Assembly (NCBI GenBank): GCA_965603495.1
Contig: CBFDDF010000001.1
Location: 1 to 64,000 of the forward strand
Origin: Thiomicrorhabdus sp965603495
Lineage (GTDB): Bacteria > Pseudomonadota > Gammaproteobacteria > Thiomicrospirales > Thiomicrospiraceae
Length of the DNA: 64,000 bases
Direction: 5' to 3'
The notes beneath the pieces were generated by a model. It ran no database searches. It saw nothing but the letters and a program-made list of their open reading frames with translations, and was not told the origin of the DNA. Below are positions 1-9,936 of the stretch, in pieces; position 1 is the stretch's first letter; every line of letters starts with the position of its first letter. The translations under genes and the position numbers were made by a program.

Positions 1-136
1 AAAGTAAAGTAAACCATACTAACTAGAGGGGGTTTTCAAATCAACAGCTTGTTACTAGAAGTGTTGAGTTTAGATAAAGTGTAGTTTTTTTACACAACAA
101 ATGAATTAGAGAGACAACTACTCCACTAAACTTCAA

Positions 137-2011
137 CTATCTAATCACTGCTGACGTCGCTTCCAAACGAATCTTCTGATCCAACATGTTTTCCATCTGT
201 TGTTTAACTTGATCAATCTGTTCAGCCTGTAAAGGTATATCTGAGAGCAATTTAACAGAAACATAAGTTGGTGTGCCGCTACGGATTTTAACATCCTTAA
301 TCTCAATTCCATTGGTTTTCCATCCTTCCAATGTATGCACAATACGCTGTTCCTCTACCATGCTGGTAAAGGCCAAAACCAAAGGAACACTTACCACAAG
401 CACAAAGACTGTCGACAGCATCATGCCTTTTTTGGCTAGGTGAAAAGGGCTGAATCCCATCACCAGAAAAGTGGCGGCAGCTGCTAAGATAATACCAACC
501 AGGTTGGTCATGAAAAGTAGAAAAGCTCCCGAAAACACTCCCCAATCCAACCAACCGATGCCCATGCCGGACACTGCCAACGGCGGCACTAATGCCACCG
601 CAATCGCAACACCCGCTAAACTTTTTGCCACTTCTGAACGGGCATTGGCATAAGCGCCTGCAATCCCGGAAATAATCGCTACCCCTAGGTCTAAAATTGT
701 CGGACTGAGGCGCGCGCCAATCTCATGATTAATGCTTTGGAGAGGGATCATTAATGTTAGTAGCGTACCGAAGAAAAGCGCGACGGCAATACCGATTAAT
801 AAGGTTTTACTACTCACGGCCACCAGTTCACTGTTTTGGCGCAAGACCCCCATAGAAAGTGAAATGATGGGTGCCATCAAGGGTGCTAAAATCATAGCAC
901 CAATAATCACCGGTGCGGAGTTGGCAAACAAACCAATCGTGGCCAATAAAGTCGCCAATACCATCAATACCAAATAGGCTTCCGAGGCGCGCGCGTTATC
1001 TTTTAAAGTAAGAAAAGTCTCTTTCACCTCATCCTGATCTACGTGATGAATCCAAGGTAAGGGTCGATCGATTAGTTCATTCACTGCTTGCCCTTTAGGC
1101 AATCCTGTCACTCTAACCGTTTCTTTCTCATCCTGACGACCGGGCTTTTCGGGTAAGCCAGAACTTAGAACCAGTAATACATTTTCCTGAATGGAGATTT
1201 GAATCTGCTCAGCACTCAAATGCCTGCCATCAATACTATAATCAAGTGCCTCTGAACCGCTAATCGTTAACTGTTCCGTTTTGAGATGACCTAAATAATA
1301 AGGCAATGAGCTGATTGATGGCTTCAGAGCGAAAATACTGGCGAATAAAAAGCGTACTACCTCTACGATGCTTCGCGGCGCGAAAATAATGGCCTCCATT
1401 GTCGCTTCATCTTGTATAGTTGTAGGCAGCATCCTTTTGGTAAAATCGCTGCTGTCAGGGCGATAAACAACGCTAATGCCCAGCGCGGCCGTATTGACCA
1501 CGGTTTGCTTAGCCGTTTCTAAGCGATAAGCAGATAAATGTGATTTACTTAAATTGATCGCTAAGGTGCCAAAGTGTTTAATTTTGTTCCAAATACTTTC
1601 TTCGATACGCGCAGCCGGCGCCATGATATCTGAATTTCCGAACAATACCGATCCCAGCACCAATTGCTCGTTGCAATACATCAAATCTGCTGAAACCGGT
1701 GTTTCAACCGCCATGATATCGTTAATGGCATCCTGCATTTTTTTAGGCACAAAAAAAGCCTTAGCGGCACGCTTCATTTCAGGGTGCGGAATAAAACCAA
1801 TATGCCACTGTTGCTGGACCGCCTGTGGCAATAGATGATAGAGGTCTTCGTCTGCTAACCACGTCAACACTTGAGCGTTTTCATCTAAACTCGGTGAGGA
1901 TTTGCGGTCATAGGCGACAAAATCACACTCACATTCCTGCAGTAACGGTTTAAGTTCCGATTCAAAAACATCCGCTAGTAGCGAATCATAAAAAATGGTG
2001 TATTGCCTCAT
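137..2011 (-). CDS. DUF389 family membrane protein with long N-terminal domain
   Basis: The protein has 624 residues. The C-terminal half carries the hydrophobic DUF389 core, with several membrane segments between about residues 345 and 560, including small-residue-rich stretches such as SAPVIIGAMILAPLMAPI. The N-terminal ~300 residues are soluble and resemble the diacylglycerol-kinase-like region fused to DUF389 in some proteobacteria (TIGR00341-type proteins); that resemblance is from memory. Transport function is not established for the family. The start is supported by GAGGAG about 6 bases upstream. It is the last gene of the leftmost minus-strand group, with about 100 bases separating it from hslR. 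The domain assignment is fairly secure; the physiological role is unknown. Confidence 0.8.
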   Translation of the reverse strand: MRQYTIFYDSLLADVFESELKPLLQECECDFVAYDRKSSPSLDENAQVLTWLADEDLYHLLPQAVQQQWHIGFIPHPEMKRAAKAFFVPKKMQDAINDIMAVETPVSADLMYCNEQLVLGSVLFGNSDIMAPAARIEESIWNKIKHFGTLAINLSKSHLSAYRLETAKQTVVNTAALGISVVYRPDSSDFTKRMLPTTIQDEATMEAIIFAPRSIVEVVRFLFASIFALKPSISSLPYYLGHLKTEQLTISGSEALDYSIDGRHLSAEQIQISIQENVLLVLSSGLPEKPGRQDEKETVRVTGLPKGQAVNELIDRPLPWIHHVDQDEVKETFLTLKDNARASEAYLVLMVLATLLATIGLFANSAPVIIGAMILAPLMAPIISLSMGVLRQNSELVAVSSKTLLIGIAVALFFGTLLTLMIPLQSINHEIGARLSPTILDLGVAIISGIAGAYANARSEVAKSLAGVAIAVALVPPLAVSGMGIGWLDWGVFSGAFLLFMTNLVGIILAAAATFLVMGFSPFHLAKKGMMLSTVFVLVVSVPLVLAFTSMVEEQRIVHTLEGWKTNGIEIKDVKIRSGTPTYVSVKLLSDIPLQAEQIDQVKQQMENMLDQKIRLEATSAVIR

Positions 2012-2117
2012 AGCAACTCCTCAAGCTGGATAATGAATGAATTACTAATAGTGTCGTACTTCAAACGAAACTAAGCCAAGCGCTTATGCGAGCCTCTCGT
2101 ACAGGGCAAAAGACAAG

Positions 2118-2492
2118 TTATTCAAAATCAGAAAATTGGTGGATTTTACGCCGATCTCGTTTGGTGGGACGGCCAGCCCCTTTTTCGCGATAGCCTACGA
2201 GCGCCATATCTGCTGTCGGTTTCGTCTGATTTAAAACTTCACTATCCAGCTGATATAGAGTTTGCGCCTGTTCAGCAGAACCGCGTTTATCACTGACGAC
2301 TAACACCGTGACTTCAATCTTGCGATGTACTTGGGTTATTTTGAGCTTATCACCCACCATTAAGGTCTTGCTAGGCTTAGGTTTGGAGCCATTTAATTCA
2401 ATCTTGCCACCTTTAATAGCATCCAATGCGACACCACGCGTTCTAAAGAAACGCGCTGCCCATAACCACTTATCGACACGTAATTTATCCAT
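2118..2492 (-). CDS. hslR: Heat shock protein 15 (S4-domain RNA-binding protein)
   Basis: This 124-residue protein opens with the S4 RNA-binding domain (DKLRVDKWLWAARFFRTR) typical of HslR and has a basic C-terminus (GRPTKRDRRKI). HslR binds 50S subunits that still carry nascent peptidyl-tRNA and helps recycle stalled ribosomes after heat shock (known for E. coli). Its length is close to the E. coli protein (133 aa). It begins 3 bases after the hemF stop codon, so the two are almost certainly cotranscribed and possibly translationally coupled. An AGG lies about 7 bases upstream of the ATG, inside the end of hemF. Confidence 0.9.
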   Translation of the reverse strand: MDKLRVDKWLWAARFFRTRGVALDAIKGGKIELNGSKPKPSKTLMVGDKLKITQVHRKIEVTVLVVSDKRGSAEQAQTLYQLDSEVLNQTKPTADMALVGYREKGAGRPTKRDRRKIHQFSDFE

Positions 2493-2495
2493 CGA

Positions 2496-3452
2496 CTAGC
2501 CTAACTCTGTTAACCAATCTTTGGGAGTGAGAAAGCCATAGATCTCAGACTCTTCTGTGCCGGGTTCTGGCTGGTAATCATATTTCCAAGTCACGACCGG
2601 CGGCATCGACATTAAGATAGACTCAGTACGCCCGCCTGTTTGTAAACCAAAGATAGTCCCACGATCAAACGCCAGGTTAAATTCTGCATAACGACCTCGG
2701 CGATACAGTTGAAAGTCTTTTTGGCGCTCGCCATATTCCATGGTTTTACGACGTGCAACAATCGGACGATAGGCTTCAATAAAATGATCACCAACCGATT
2801 GCATGAAGCTGAAACACTTTTCAAAATCCCAACCAAATGTCTCTTCGTTTAAATCATCGTAAAACAATCCGCCAACGCCACGCGTTTCATCGCGATGCTT
2901 TAGATAAAAGTATTCATCACACCATTTTTTATATTTTGGATAAATTTCATCTCCAAAAGGCGCGCAAGCTTCTTTTGACTGTAAATGCCAATGCACGACA
3001 TCATCATCAAATGGGTAATAAGGGGTTAAATCAAAGCCTCCACCAAACCACCAAACAGGTGCTTCACCCTCTTTTTCAGCAATAAACAGACGGACATTGG
3101 CATGAGAAGTCGGCACGTAAGGGTTACGAGGATGAATGACTAAAGAAACCCCTAAGGCTTGGAAAGAACGTCCCGCTAATTCAGGGCGATGCGCCGTAGC
3201 GGACGGTGGTAAATTTTGGCCTCTAACATGTGAGAAGTTAACGCCGCCTTTTTCAATGACTTGACCGCCCTCCATCACGCGCGTACGACCACCACCTGTT
3301 AGGCGCATAACGCCTTCTTCACCTTCTCGTTCCCATTCGTCGACGATAAACTCCATTGAGCCATCTTCTTCAGCCAGTTGACGACAAATATCCTCTTGCA
3401 GGCTCAGTAAATAATCTTTCACAGCTTCAATATTAACAGTGGTCTCTGACAT
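2496..3452 (-). CDS. hemF: Oxygen-dependent coproporphyrinogen III oxidase
   Basis: HemF oxidatively decarboxylates coproporphyrinogen III to protoporphyrinogen IX using O2, in the cytoplasm, as a late step of haem synthesis. The 318-residue protein is collinear with the family. Landmarks are GGGRTRVMEGG near the N-terminus, the conserved block from HRPELAGRSFQALGVSLV through HPRNPYVPTSHANVR, GGGFDLTPYYP, and YAEFNLAFDRGTIFGL with TGGRTESILMSMPP near the C-terminus. The start has AGAAGGA 7 bases upstream. It is the first gene of a hemF-hslR pair. It implies that oxygen is available at least part of the time. Confidence 0.96.
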   Translation of the reverse strand: MSETTVNIEAVKDYLLSLQEDICRQLAEEDGSMEFIVDEWEREGEEGVMRLTGGGRTRVMEGGQVIEKGGVNFSHVRGQNLPPSATAHRPELAGRSFQALGVSLVIHPRNPYVPTSHANVRLFIAEKEGEAPVWWFGGGFDLTPYYPFDDDVVHWHLQSKEACAPFGDEIYPKYKKWCDEYFYLKHRDETRGVGGLFYDDLNEETFGWDFEKCFSFMQSVGDHFIEAYRPIVARRKTMEYGERQKDFQLYRRGRYAEFNLAFDRGTIFGLQTGGRTESILMSMPPVVTWKYDYQPEPGTEESEIYGFLTPKDWLTELG

Positions 3453-3974
3453 GGTTATATCCTTCTCAAATAATTAGAGGTATTTTAGTACTTATTTAGG
3501 CACTTTGCATGGCTCTCGCGACACACCTAGCGCGTAAATTAAAATAAAGCTCATCGTAGGTGCCTAATCAATTTAACAACTGAACATGAAACTTCTAAAA
3601 CAAATTAACTTGTGGATTTAAACCGAACTTTATAATTTGTGACTGTTATTCTGCTCTTCAATACCTCTCCCTATCCCGCATTTCTGATTATTGCGGGATA
3701 GCGCAAGGCATATATTGAATATTGATGCGAATAGGCTTAGGGTAAAGGGGACGTCTTTTAATCTCAGAAACCCTACCATTTTTTTATTCGAGATTCTTAC
3801 AACTATTTTACGTTACAAAAACACTTCCTTTGCAACTTAGCTGGCTATCTGTACAATCAATATCAAGTTACAACAACCCATCTAACTTTGGTCGCACACC
3901 ACCGCAATCGTTCTGCACTGCAGTTCTGACGGATTACTCGGGGCGATTGTACTCACGCGAAGCGGCTTACTATT
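3453..3974. other. Intergenic region, hemF / DUF2238 gene
   Basis: These 522 bases lie between the divergent hemF and DUF2238 genes and should hold both promoters. The only clear structure is a 10-bp inverted repeat, CTATCCCGCA ... TGCGGGATAG at 3671-3680 and 3692-3701, with an 11-base loop. It has no T-run on either side, so it is not an obvious intrinsic terminator. No convincing ORF, tRNA or repeat family was seen. Confidence 0.5.
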
Positions 3975-4571
3975 ATGTTTAAAAAAACGCTGGTAGTTAT
4001 TTTTGTTATGTTCTGGGTAGCATTTGCCTTTAACCCGGTAGATCGTGGTATATGGGCGCTGGAGAACGTTCTGGTGGTGACTATATTTCCCATAGTACTT
4101 TGGCTCGATAAACAGTATCACTTTAACGATGTAACCTTCCTCAGCCTGACCGTGTTTGTTATTCTGCATCTGTTTGGCGCGCATATGACCTACGAGACCA
4201 TGGCATATTTCACCTGGTTTTCAGACTGGTTTGGATGGCAACGAAACTACTACGACAAAGTCGTCCATTTGCTGTTCGGTTTGATGGTGTTCTCGGCATT
4301 TTTTGAAATCTTTTACCATCAGGGGGTCTCTAAAAAATTAAGCTATCTAATTGCGTTTTTATTCATTAGTAGCATAGGGGCTTGGTATGAAGTTCTTGAG
4401 TGGATCAGCATGGAACTGTTTTGCACATTGCCGGACGAACTCTGTTCAGATGAGATCACCCAAGGGGACACCTGGGATGCACAAAAAGACATCGCCTACG
4501 CCATGATTGGTTCGATTATAGCTCTGCTAATTCATAACCGATGGGGCAGAAAATCCCCTTTAATCTTCTGA
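3975..4571 (+). CDS. DUF2238 (YjdF-like) inner membrane protein
   Basis: This 198-residue polytopic membrane protein has about five or six hydrophobic segments. The family signature is visible in NYYDKVVHLLFGLMVF and AWYEVLEWISMEL, followed by the acidic QGDTWDAQKDIAYAMIGS near the C-terminus; these match the DUF2238/YjdF family. Conserved His, Glu and Asp residues near the membrane face suggest metal or proton handling, but no activity is known. It stands alone on the plus strand. An antisense ORF at 3882-4184 overlaps it and is taken to be spurious. Confidence 0.75.
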   Translation: MFKKTLVVIFVMFWVAFAFNPVDRGIWALENVLVVTIFPIVLWLDKQYHFNDVTFLSLTVFVILHLFGAHMTYETMAYFTWFSDWFGWQRNYYDKVVHLLFGLMVFSAFFEIFYHQGVSKKLSYLIAFLFISSIGAWYEVLEWISMELFCTLPDELCSDEITQGDTWDAQKDIAYAMIGSIIALLIHNRWGRKSPLIF

Positions 4572-4705
4572 CTTTTAACAACCCTCCGTACCCTCGTATA
4601 AAACGCGAAAATAGTCACTACAAAACACTTTGCTTGTTCTAACGCTAGGATAAAATAGGCAGGTATTTTTGTAGTCAATCCCGCAGTCAATCTAATTGGA
4701 TTTTT

Positions 4706-5635
4706 ATGACCCCCGCCCTGCTTGCCCAAACCACTCTATTAACCTTGCTAGCGATGATCGCCTTTGCCACCAATGCGATTCTTTGTCGCTGGGCCTTAGA
4801 CGGCGGTTGGATTGATCCAGTCAGTTTCACTAGCTTGCGACTTGGCTCTGGGGCGGCCATGCTGTTTGTGGTTATGAGTTGGATGGCCTGGCAACAGGCA
4901 CGTAGCGACCGCAAAATGAATAACCCGAACACTACGATGAACACCAGCAGTAAAGGCAGTTGGAAAGCTGCGTTTATTTTGTTTGTTTACGCCATTACCT
5001 TCTCTTACGGTTATGTCGAAATCAGTACTGCCACTGGTGCACTACTCCTGGCAGCCGTGGTGCAATTGACCATGATTGGCTATGCACTGCGCAATGGCGA
5101 TAAATTGCATGGCGCGGAATGGTTCGGGGCAGCTTTGGCCTTACTAGGGCTCTTGTACTTAGTCTATCCTAAGTTGACTACCCCTTCTTGGTGGGGTTTG
5201 CTGATGGTGGTAATCTCTGCCTATACTTGGGCGCTTTACAGCTTGAATGGTCGACGTTCTCTGAGTCCTTTGAGAGATACCGCCTATAATTTTTATCGCA
5301 CCTTACCGATGGTGGCTTTAGCCAGTCTGCTGAGCCTAGCGTTTATCGAGCACATACATTTAACCGCGAAAGGGATTGGCATGGCGATGTTTTCTGGCGG
5401 CATCACCTCTTCTTTGGGTTATATCCTTTGGTATAAAGCCTTGCCCAGAATCTCCTCTAGCTTAGCGTCAGCCGCCCAACTGTTAGTGCCTTTGTTAGCG
5501 GCCTTTGGCGCAGTATGGTTAATTGATGAACCCATTACCTTGCGCTTTATGATTGCCGCCGCACTGATGATTGGTGGCTTGGGCTTGGTGCTATTGGGTC
5601 GTAATCAGCACCGTAAGGCGGCTTTAAAGACTTAA
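4706..5635 (+). CDS. DMT-superfamily (EamA) transporter
   Basis: The 309-residue protein shows ten hydrophobic segments arranged as two EamA repeats (about residues 5-150 and 165-300). This is the layout of drug/metabolite exporters in the inner membrane. Features typical of the family are FATNAILCRWAL in helix 1, FTSLRLGSGAAMLF in helix 2 and the C-terminal LIDEPITLRFMIAAALMIGGLGLVLLG block, whose full motif spans about residues 273-300. The substrate cannot be read from sequence. It is monocistronic, followed by a copy of the 12-bp dispersed palindrome 36 bases after the stop. Confidence 0.85.
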   Translation: MTPALLAQTTLLTLLAMIAFATNAILCRWALDGGWIDPVSFTSLRLGSGAAMLFVVMSWMAWQQARSDRKMNNPNTTMNTSSKGSWKAAFILFVYAITFSYGYVEISTATGALLLAAVVQLTMIGYALRNGDKLHGAEWFGAALALLGLLYLVYPKLTTPSWWGLLMVVISAYTWALYSLNGRRSLSPLRDTAYNFYRTLPMVALASLLSLAFIEHIHLTAKGIGMAMFSGGITSSLGYILWYKALPRISSSLASAAQLLVPLLAAFGAVWLIDEPITLRFMIAAALMIGGLGLVLLGRNQHRKAALKT

Positions 5636-5670
5636 AGCTTTGGCGCTCTTGAAGTACCTTTTTTAATCCT

Positions 5671-5682
5671 ACCAGGCCTGGT
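5671..5682. repeat. Dispersed palindrome ACCAGGCCTGGT, copy 1
   Basis: Perfect 12-bp copy between the DMT transporter stop and the Lon-like protease start. Flanks are not symmetric beyond the core. Confidence 0.95.
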
Positions 5683-5803
5683 CACTGTGTTTTTGTAGAT
5701 AACCCTTACAACTCGGGCAATTTAGGATTAGAATTTAAAAAACACTGGGAATACTATCTTGATTCCTTAATTGTTAGATTAATGGACCGGATTGGAGCCG
5801 TGA

Positions 5804-8260
5804 ATGAGTAAGCCTGTAATAAGTAACCATCAAGATTTCATACAAAATCTAAGGGTGGCTAGTACTGAACTGTACCATGCCTGCGATCTGTCAAAAATCA
5901 AATTTAACAGCACCGATGACCTGAAAGTGATGACTGAACACCTTGGTCAATCGCGCGCGATGGAGGCATTGAAATTTGGTATAGGCATTCAGTACGAAGG
6001 TTATAACCTTTATGTCCTAGGCTCAACCGGACTGGGGAAACACACCACCATTAAAGAGCTATTAGAAGAAGAGGCCTCGCTTGCCAAGGCGCCTTCCGAT
6101 TGGTGTTATATCCATAATTTTGAACAACCCCACAAACCCGCCATTTTACAGTTACCCAAAGGCATTGGCCTCAAGTTACAGCAAGAGATGAATCAATTCA
6201 TCGAGGATATTTTACTAGCCATTCCCGCCACTTTTGAAAGTGATGAATATCGAAGTTCTCGGCAAGCAATTCAAGATGAATATGTTCAACAGGAAGATAA
6301 AGCACTTGACAAGATTGCGAAGAAAGCCGAAAAAAACAATATTATTATGTTGCGTAACCCAACCGGTTGGACGCTTGGCCCCAAGAAAGACAACAAGGTT
6401 ATCTCGCCAGAAGAGTTTGATCAGCTCCCCAAAGCAGAACAAGAAGCAATCTCAAAAGTAGTAGAAGAGATTCAAAATGATTTAAAGGAGATGTTGCTAA
6501 AGATTCCGACTTGGCAGAAAGCCAGCCGAGAAAAAGTAAAGCAGCTTAACCGTGAAGTCTCTCAAATGACCATTACCCAATATGCGAAAAAACTGCAGAC
6601 TGAATACCAAACACTACCAGATATCATTCAATTCATTGAAAAAATTAAGCAAGATATCATCGACAATTCTGAGCTGTTTTATAAATATGCCATTGAGAAG
6701 AAATCGATGGGCACTCAACGAGACGAGATGCCAGGTTTCTTCAGCCACTACAAGGTCAATATCTTGGTCGATAATGGCGCCACAGAAGGTGCCCCAATCA
6801 TTTTTGAGGACAACCCAAGCTATCAAAACTTAATCGGTCGTATCGAACACATTGCCCAGTTCGGAACCTTATTGACCGACTTCACCTTAATTAAACCGGG
6901 CGCGTTACATCTAGCCAATGGCGGCTATTTGGTGCTGGATGCACGCAAAGTTCTGACTTCACTCTATTCATGGGAAGGGCTGAAACGAACCTTACGCGCC
7001 CATGAAATCAAAATAGAGTCGTTGGAACAAGTCCTAAGCCTCGCCAGCACCACGTCACTGCAACCCGAACCGATTCCTCTGGATGTCAAAGTCATTCTTA
7101 CTGGAAATCGTTTACTCTATTATCTTCTAAAACAATATGATCCAGAGTTCGGCCAGCTGTTTAAAGTCGCTGCTGATTTTGCCGAAGATATGGATCGCGA
7201 TGAAAAAAGCGTTGAATTGTATGCACGAATGATTGCTACCTTGCAACAACACAATAATTTATTGGCGTTGGATAAAAAAGCCGTTGAGCGGGTCATTGAA
7301 CACTGCTCGAGAATGGCAGAGGATGGCGAAAAAGTCTCTCTACATATGGGTGGCTTACTAGATCTGTTAAGAGAATCGGATTACTGGGCAAAACAGTCGG
7401 ATCGCAAGGTGATTAGCCAAGCAGATGTTCAAAAAGTGATTGATACCCGCCGTCACCGCCTGGATCAGATTCGCGAACGTATTCAAGAGCAAACCTTGCG
7501 CGGCACCTATCTTATCAACACCAGCGGAGAAAAAGTGGCGCAAGTGAATGGTTTGAGCGTGATTCAATTGGATGATTACGCGTTTGGGCGCCCAGTGAGA
7601 ATCACCGCCACCGCACGTTTAGGCAGCGGCAAAGTGATTGATATTGAACGTGAAGTTGAACTTGGGGGTGCCATTCACTCCAAAGGGGTGATGATTCTCT
7701 CGGCTTATTTGGCTTATCGCTATGCGAAAGAACAACCTCTAGCACTCTCTGCCAGCTTAGTATTTGAGCAGTCCTACGGCACCATTGAAGGCGATAGCGC
7801 CTCTGCGGCTGAACTCTGCGCGCTGTTGTCGGCAATGGCTGAAATCCCCCTTAAACAAAGTTTAGCTGTAACAGGCTCAGTTAATCAGCATGGAGAAATC
7901 CAGGCGATCGGTGGCGTAAATGAAAAAATTGAAGGCTTTTTCGATCTTTGCCAAGCACGCGGTTTAACCGGAGATCAAGGCGTCATTATTCCCGCCGCCA
8001 ATAAGAAACACTTGATGCTCAAAGCCGATGTCGTCCAAGCGATTGAACGCGGTGAGTTTACTCTCTATACGGTTGAGTTCATTGATGAAGTGATGGCTTT
8101 ACTGAGCGGCATAACACCAGGTAAAATCAATGCAAAAGGCGACTATCCTGCTGATTCATTTAACGGCATCATTCAACAGCGTATTTTGAAATTAACCGAA
8201 CTGCGCGAACAATACGCCCATGCAGATAATGACGCCCATGCACCTCCTAAAAAGCACTAA
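5804..8260 (+). CDS. Lon-family ATP-dependent protease (AAA+ / S16, LonB-like)
   Basis: 818 residues. An N-terminal AAA+ region begins with the Walker A motif GSTGLGKHT (about residues 73-81). A long helical insertion (about 140-290) is followed by the Walker B region (HLANGGYLVLDARKVL) and a C-terminal S16 protease domain. The Ser-Lys catalytic dyad is intact: Ser665 in EGDSAS and Lys708 in GGVNEKIEG, the same 43-residue spacing as E. coli Lon. There is no Lon N-terminal substrate domain, so this is the COG1067-type relative and not housekeeping Lon. GGAG precedes the start. Substrates are unknown. Confidence 0.92.
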   Translation: MSKPVISNHQDFIQNLRVASTELYHACDLSKIKFNSTDDLKVMTEHLGQSRAMEALKFGIGIQYEGYNLYVLGSTGLGKHTTIKELLEEEASLAKAPSDWCYIHNFEQPHKPAILQLPKGIGLKLQQEMNQFIEDILLAIPATFESDEYRSSRQAIQDEYVQQEDKALDKIAKKAEKNNIIMLRNPTGWTLGPKKDNKVISPEEFDQLPKAEQEAISKVVEEIQNDLKEMLLKIPTWQKASREKVKQLNREVSQMTITQYAKKLQTEYQTLPDIIQFIEKIKQDIIDNSELFYKYAIEKKSMGTQRDEMPGFFSHYKVNILVDNGATEGAPIIFEDNPSYQNLIGRIEHIAQFGTLLTDFTLIKPGALHLANGGYLVLDARKVLTSLYSWEGLKRTLRAHEIKIESLEQVLSLASTTSLQPEPIPLDVKVILTGNRLLYYLLKQYDPEFGQLFKVAADFAEDMDRDEKSVELYARMIATLQQHNNLLALDKKAVERVIEHCSRMAEDGEKVSLHMGGLLDLLRESDYWAKQSDRKVISQADVQKVIDTRRHRLDQIRERIQEQTLRGTYLINTSGEKVAQVNGLSVIQLDDYAFGRPVRITATARLGSGKVIDIEREVELGGAIHSKGVMILSAYLAYRYAKEQPLALSASLVFEQSYGTIEGDSASAAELCALLSAMAEIPLKQSLAVTGSVNQHGEIQAIGGVNEKIEGFFDLCQARGLTGDQGVIIPAANKKHLMLKADVVQAIERGEFTLYTVEFIDEVMALLSGITPGKINAKGDYPADSFNGIIQQRILKLTELREQYAHADNDAHAPPKKH

Positions 8261-8306
8261 AACCACGCTATCTACGAGGACTATGCTCCAAAAAAAACGG
8301 CACAAT

Positions 8307-8332
8307 CAAAACAACCAGACCTGGTCGTTTTG
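8307..8332. terminator. Hairpin built on a variant of the 12-bp palindrome
   Basis: ACCAGACCTGGT (8314-8325) differs from the dispersed 12-mer at one base. It is flanked by arms CAAAAC / GTTTTG that pair across it, giving an imperfect 26-base dyad. It lies between the convergent Lon-like and psiE-like genes and could terminate either. Confidence 0.55.
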
Positions 8333-8373
8333 AAAAGCTTTGACTCTAGGTTTCCAATCCTATTGTGTAAAAG

Positions 8374-8853
8374 CTACTCAGGCTTACTGTGCGACTCATG
8401 ACAGTCTGGCGAATATTTACTTGTGACAATTCTCAATGCCACTAACACGGTAATCACAAAGACACTCAACAGTATGGCTGTTAAATCAAAATCACGATAC
8501 CAAAAACTAATCAATTCCCCAATCAACACCACCAACGCGACATCAATGATAAAGGTGACCTTAACTCTACCAATCGTTAGATAGGATTGCAGCACTCTTA
8601 TCAACTCCAATGAAGCCAGTATGATGACCACATCTTTAATCATCTGCTCAGCGCCATGCGCCCAACCGTCTATATAAGCGTGGTAAAGTGATAACACCAG
8701 CTCTACCAGACCAACGGCAATCCAGAAATAGATGGCGATCATAAGTATGCCAGCGAGAAGACCAACCACTTTTGCATGCCATTCATTGCTGAGTAAAAAT
8801 GATTTTTTAGCGGGCTGATTGGAAATAGAATTCGCTTGTGTTTTGTCGTGCAT
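8374..8853 (-). CDS. psiE: PsiE-like inner membrane protein
   Basis: About 159 residues with four predicted membrane helices. It matches the PsiE family (phosphate-starvation-inducible, E. coli), including YIDGWAHGAEQMIKDVVIILASLELIRVL and a C-terminal GELISFWYRDFD stretch. PsiE function is unknown; its expression in E. coli responds to phosphate and carbon status. An upstream in-frame ATG at 8883 would add ten residues. I prefer the ATG at 8853 because GGTGG lies just upstream and the family starts close to the first helix. It faces the Lon-like gene and is probably monocistronic. Confidence 0.78.
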   Translation of the reverse strand: MHDKTQANSISNQPAKKSFLLSNEWHAKVVGLLAGILMIAIYFWIAVGLVELVLSLYHAYIDGWAHGAEQMIKDVVIILASLELIRVLQSYLTIGRVKVTFIIDVALVVLIGELISFWYRDFDLTAILLSVFVITVLVALRIVTSKYSPDCHESHSKPE

Positions 8854-9105
8854 AGTACCACCGTATTGATTTAAGGATGCCATGGTAACCCAGTGATGTG
8901 ACAGTCACATGTCCTCTTCAAGAAAAGCGCAAGACAGTTGATTAATTTGCTGTAAGTAATGAATTACTGCGCAATGATTCAGACTCCTTCAAGCAATGTT
9001 GGTTGCTTACAAAGCTTTAAATAAAGTATTCTACTCAAATAGAAATAATACTAACCAATTCTCAACAAGCGTGCTTTAAGCGCTCTACCGAATGTGAGGC
9101 TCCCC

Positions 9106-9891
9106 ATGAATAAATTTTCTAAAACCACTTTAATCGCGCCCCTTATACTCAGCTTTTCAGGCTTTGTTGGCCTAAGTAGTTTAAGTTTGAGTGCTCAAGC
9201 AAGTTGGTGGGAGCAAGGCGCTGACCTGTTGAAGAATATCCCCACTGTTTCTGAGGCAACGCCAACGACTGGACTACCTACTAGTCTGTCGGTCGACGAC
9301 ATGCAAAAAGCCTTTAAAGAAGCCCTCACCAAAGGCTCAGAAACCGTTGTCAGCAAACTCAGTCTAAAAGACGGTTTTAACGCCGATCCTAAAATTCATA
9401 TCCCACTACCAAGTAGCCTGAAGACTGTGCAGTCGACTTTAAATCAGTTTGGCATGGGCAGTTATATGGATGACGTGGAACTAAAAATCAACCGCGCTGC
9501 TGAAGCCGCCACGCCACAAGCTAAAGCACTGTTTTTACAAGCCATCCAAGAGATGAGTTTTGATGATGTGAAGAAAATCTATGAAGGCCCACAGGATTCA
9601 GCGACCCAGTATTTAAAGTCTAAAACCGCACCGAGTTTAAAGACTAAAATGGCACCTATTGTTGAAAAGTCGTTGAATGAAGTCGGTGCAATCAACGCTT
9701 ATGACAAAGCTATCTCCAAATATAAAGACCTACCATTTGTTCCGGATGTCAAAGCCGACTTACTGGATCATGTTATCGAGCAAGGGATGGAAGGGATGTT
9801 TTATTATATTGCCCAAGAAGAAGCCAGTATTCGTAAAGATCCTATTAAGCAATCAACCGAACTGTTGAAAAAAGTCTTTGGCGCAAACTAA
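9106..9891 (+). CDS. DUF4197 exported protein
   Basis: This is a 261-residue protein with a clear Sec signal peptide (MNKFSKTTLIAP, then a hydrophobic stretch, then SAQAS), so it is probably periplasmic. The mature part is helical and matches DUF4197: KAFKEALTKGSETVVSKLS and the DGFNADPKIHIPLPSSL segment near residue 95. The function of this family is not known. A GTG at 9094 would extend it by four codons, but the ATG at 9106 has GAGG at a good 6-base distance. The M48 protease gene begins 45 bases downstream, probably in the same transcript. Confidence 0.85.
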   Translation: MNKFSKTTLIAPLILSFSGFVGLSSLSLSAQASWWEQGADLLKNIPTVSEATPTTGLPTSLSVDDMQKAFKEALTKGSETVVSKLSLKDGFNADPKIHIPLPSSLKTVQSTLNQFGMGSYMDDVELKINRAAEAATPQAKALFLQAIQEMSFDDVKKIYEGPQDSATQYLKSKTAPSLKTKMAPIVEKSLNEVGAINAYDKAISKYKDLPFVPDVKADLLDHVIEQGMEGMFYYIAQEEASIRKDPIKQSTELLKKVFGAN

Positions 9892-9936
9892 TTATTCCAT
9901 TAATCAATTCACCCGATAATCAAACACTGAGTTTTT

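Noticed and set aside
3882..4184. 100-codon minus-strand ORF overlapping the DUF2238 gene
   Set aside because: The plus-strand product is a recognisable membrane family; the antisense product is not.
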